Shown here: positions 63,601 through 64,000 of the stretch, piece after piece
Layout of the letters: each line of letters starts with the position of its first letter
Numbering within the stretch: position 1 is the stretch's first letter
From: Phytophthora colocasiae
Taxonomy: Eukaryota > Oomycota > Peronosporomycetes > Peronosporales > Peronosporaceae
Direction: 5' to 3'
Assembly (NCBI GenBank): GCA_018806915.1
Contig: JAGKQI010000091.1
Span: forward strand, 3,443,094 to 3,507,093
Length of the DNA stretch: 64,000 nucleotides
The notes under the pieces: model-generated
Told to the model about the DNA's origin: nothing
The model's database searches: none
What the model saw: only the letters and a program-made list of their open reading frames with translations
Made by a program: the position numbers and the translations under genes

Positions 63601-64000
63601 CTGGCGAATTCAAACCCCAGGCTGAAATGATATCGAGTGCCCTAAATATTAACTTTAGGTTGAGACCCCGCGATACGAGTAGAGACCCCGACAGAAGGAG
63701 CAAAACAGTTGAGACCCCAGACCGTTTGTGTAATCGGCTGAAATACCATATAGAGGTTAGCATGGATCATGAGGCCGGAGAACAAACCTGAGACAGACTG
63801 TATGTTATGGTGGCGGTAATGAAGACGAGTCGCGGCGCATATAATCTACTGAAGATCAGACACGCGTCAGTAACGATTGCCGGTGTCGTAATCATGCGCA
63901 AGCCGACCGCTGATCCTATCTTTAAAGATGGCGTACGCCACAATCTGCGCGAACACGATGAGAGAAACAAGGCGACACGCTTTCCGCTTCTGGGATGTGC
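48601..64000 (-). repeat. Inverted, degenerate array of the same satellite (about 18-19 units, runs off right edge)
   Basis: The landmark TTATTGCGTGTATACACGCC (reverse complement of the 14-bp dyad region) recurs near 48750, 49563, 50386, 51203, 51986, 52880, 53691, 54518, 55337, 56153, 56973, 57778, 58585, 59398, 60197, 61013, 61801, 62636 and 63484, with mean spacing about 819 bp and a range of 783-894. Each copy has many private small indels. Shared differences from all forward units also occur, for example GTGAACGATG for GTGAACCATG, CTATATCCAT for CTATGTCCAT, and TATATGCGTATACC for TATATACGTATACC. Degeneration is strongest after about 62 kb. Confidence 0.93.
51995..52163 (-). repeat. Local duplication of about 80 bp inside one inverted unit
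   Basis: The stretch from CTATATCCATTCTCATAG to the TTTTTCGCG run appears twice (about 51995-52075 and 52076-52163), lengthening this unit to about 894 bp. The first copy has the GAACGATG form and the second GAACCATG, so the two halves come from different unit subtypes. Confidence 0.75.

Noticed and set aside
48268..64000. Inverted array as a simple mirror image of the forward array (missed-adapter or hairpin read).
   Set aside because: The order of GTGCTGC and GTGCACAC types away from the junction does not mirror the forward units (seven successive CACAC-type units on the left; CTGC types already in the second inverted unit on the right), and inverted copies share substitutions absent from all forward units. 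A mis-join of a different array segment remains possible.
12245..64000. CRISPR-like or rDNA-like repeat array.
   Set aside because: The unit is 829 bp with no unique spacers, and no 5S, 5.8S, 18S, tRNA or U6 signature was found on either strand.

Overview
The window looks like repeat-rich, gene-poor chromosomal DNA of a eukaryote, most likely an oomycete of the Phytophthora/downy-mildew kind. That is an inference. It rests on the style of the Ty3/gypsy element at the left (a basic, Lys/Arg-rich ORF1 leader, a gag with three zinc knuckles, and a pol with two RNase H domains) and on two TTTAGGG telomere-type units at 10.22 kb. No host protein-coding gene, rRNA or tRNA could be recognised.

Left part (1-9.57 kb, all on the minus strand): one LTR retrotransposon, cut by the left window edge. 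In its own 5'->3' direction it has a probable 5' LTR (about 9570-8253), ORF1 (8079-7051), a gag whose N-terminal third is broken by three frame changes (6928-5756), the gag core with zinc knuckles (5755-3878), a probable -1 ribosomal frameshift signal, a protease segment with an in-frame TAG, and a pol frame (RT, degenerate RNase H, second complete RNase H) that stays open from about 3150 to base 1. Integrase and the 3' LTR would lie outside the window.

Middle (9.57-12.24 kb): AT-rich non-coding DNA with a telomere-like/palindromic block, a 118-bp tandem repeat (4 copies), and an older satellite of six monomers spaced alternately about 160 and 190 bp (a dimeric unit of about 350 bp).

Right part (12.245 kb to the end): a megasatellite. 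Its unit is about 829 bp. There are 43 complete head-to-tail copies plus one partial copy (12245-48267), very homogeneous. The array then flips at a scrambled junction (48268-48600) into about 18-19 inverted, much more degenerate copies (mean spacing about 819 bp) that reach the right edge. Every forward unit has a TATA-like string, a 20-bp perfect dyad centred on CACGTG, a 14-bp dyad, a GC-run block of variable length, a variable A-tract and an internally duplicated CCAATCAGCG motif. The unit is open in several frames on both strands, but frame-breaking variants between copies argue against a protein product.

Taken together, this is a heterochromatin-like locus: a retrotransposon beside two satellite families and a polarity switch. 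A centromeric, pericentromeric or subtelomeric role is a hypothesis only. The indel-rich state of the inverted copies could be real decay or unpolished long-read sequence, and the sequence alone does not settle this.
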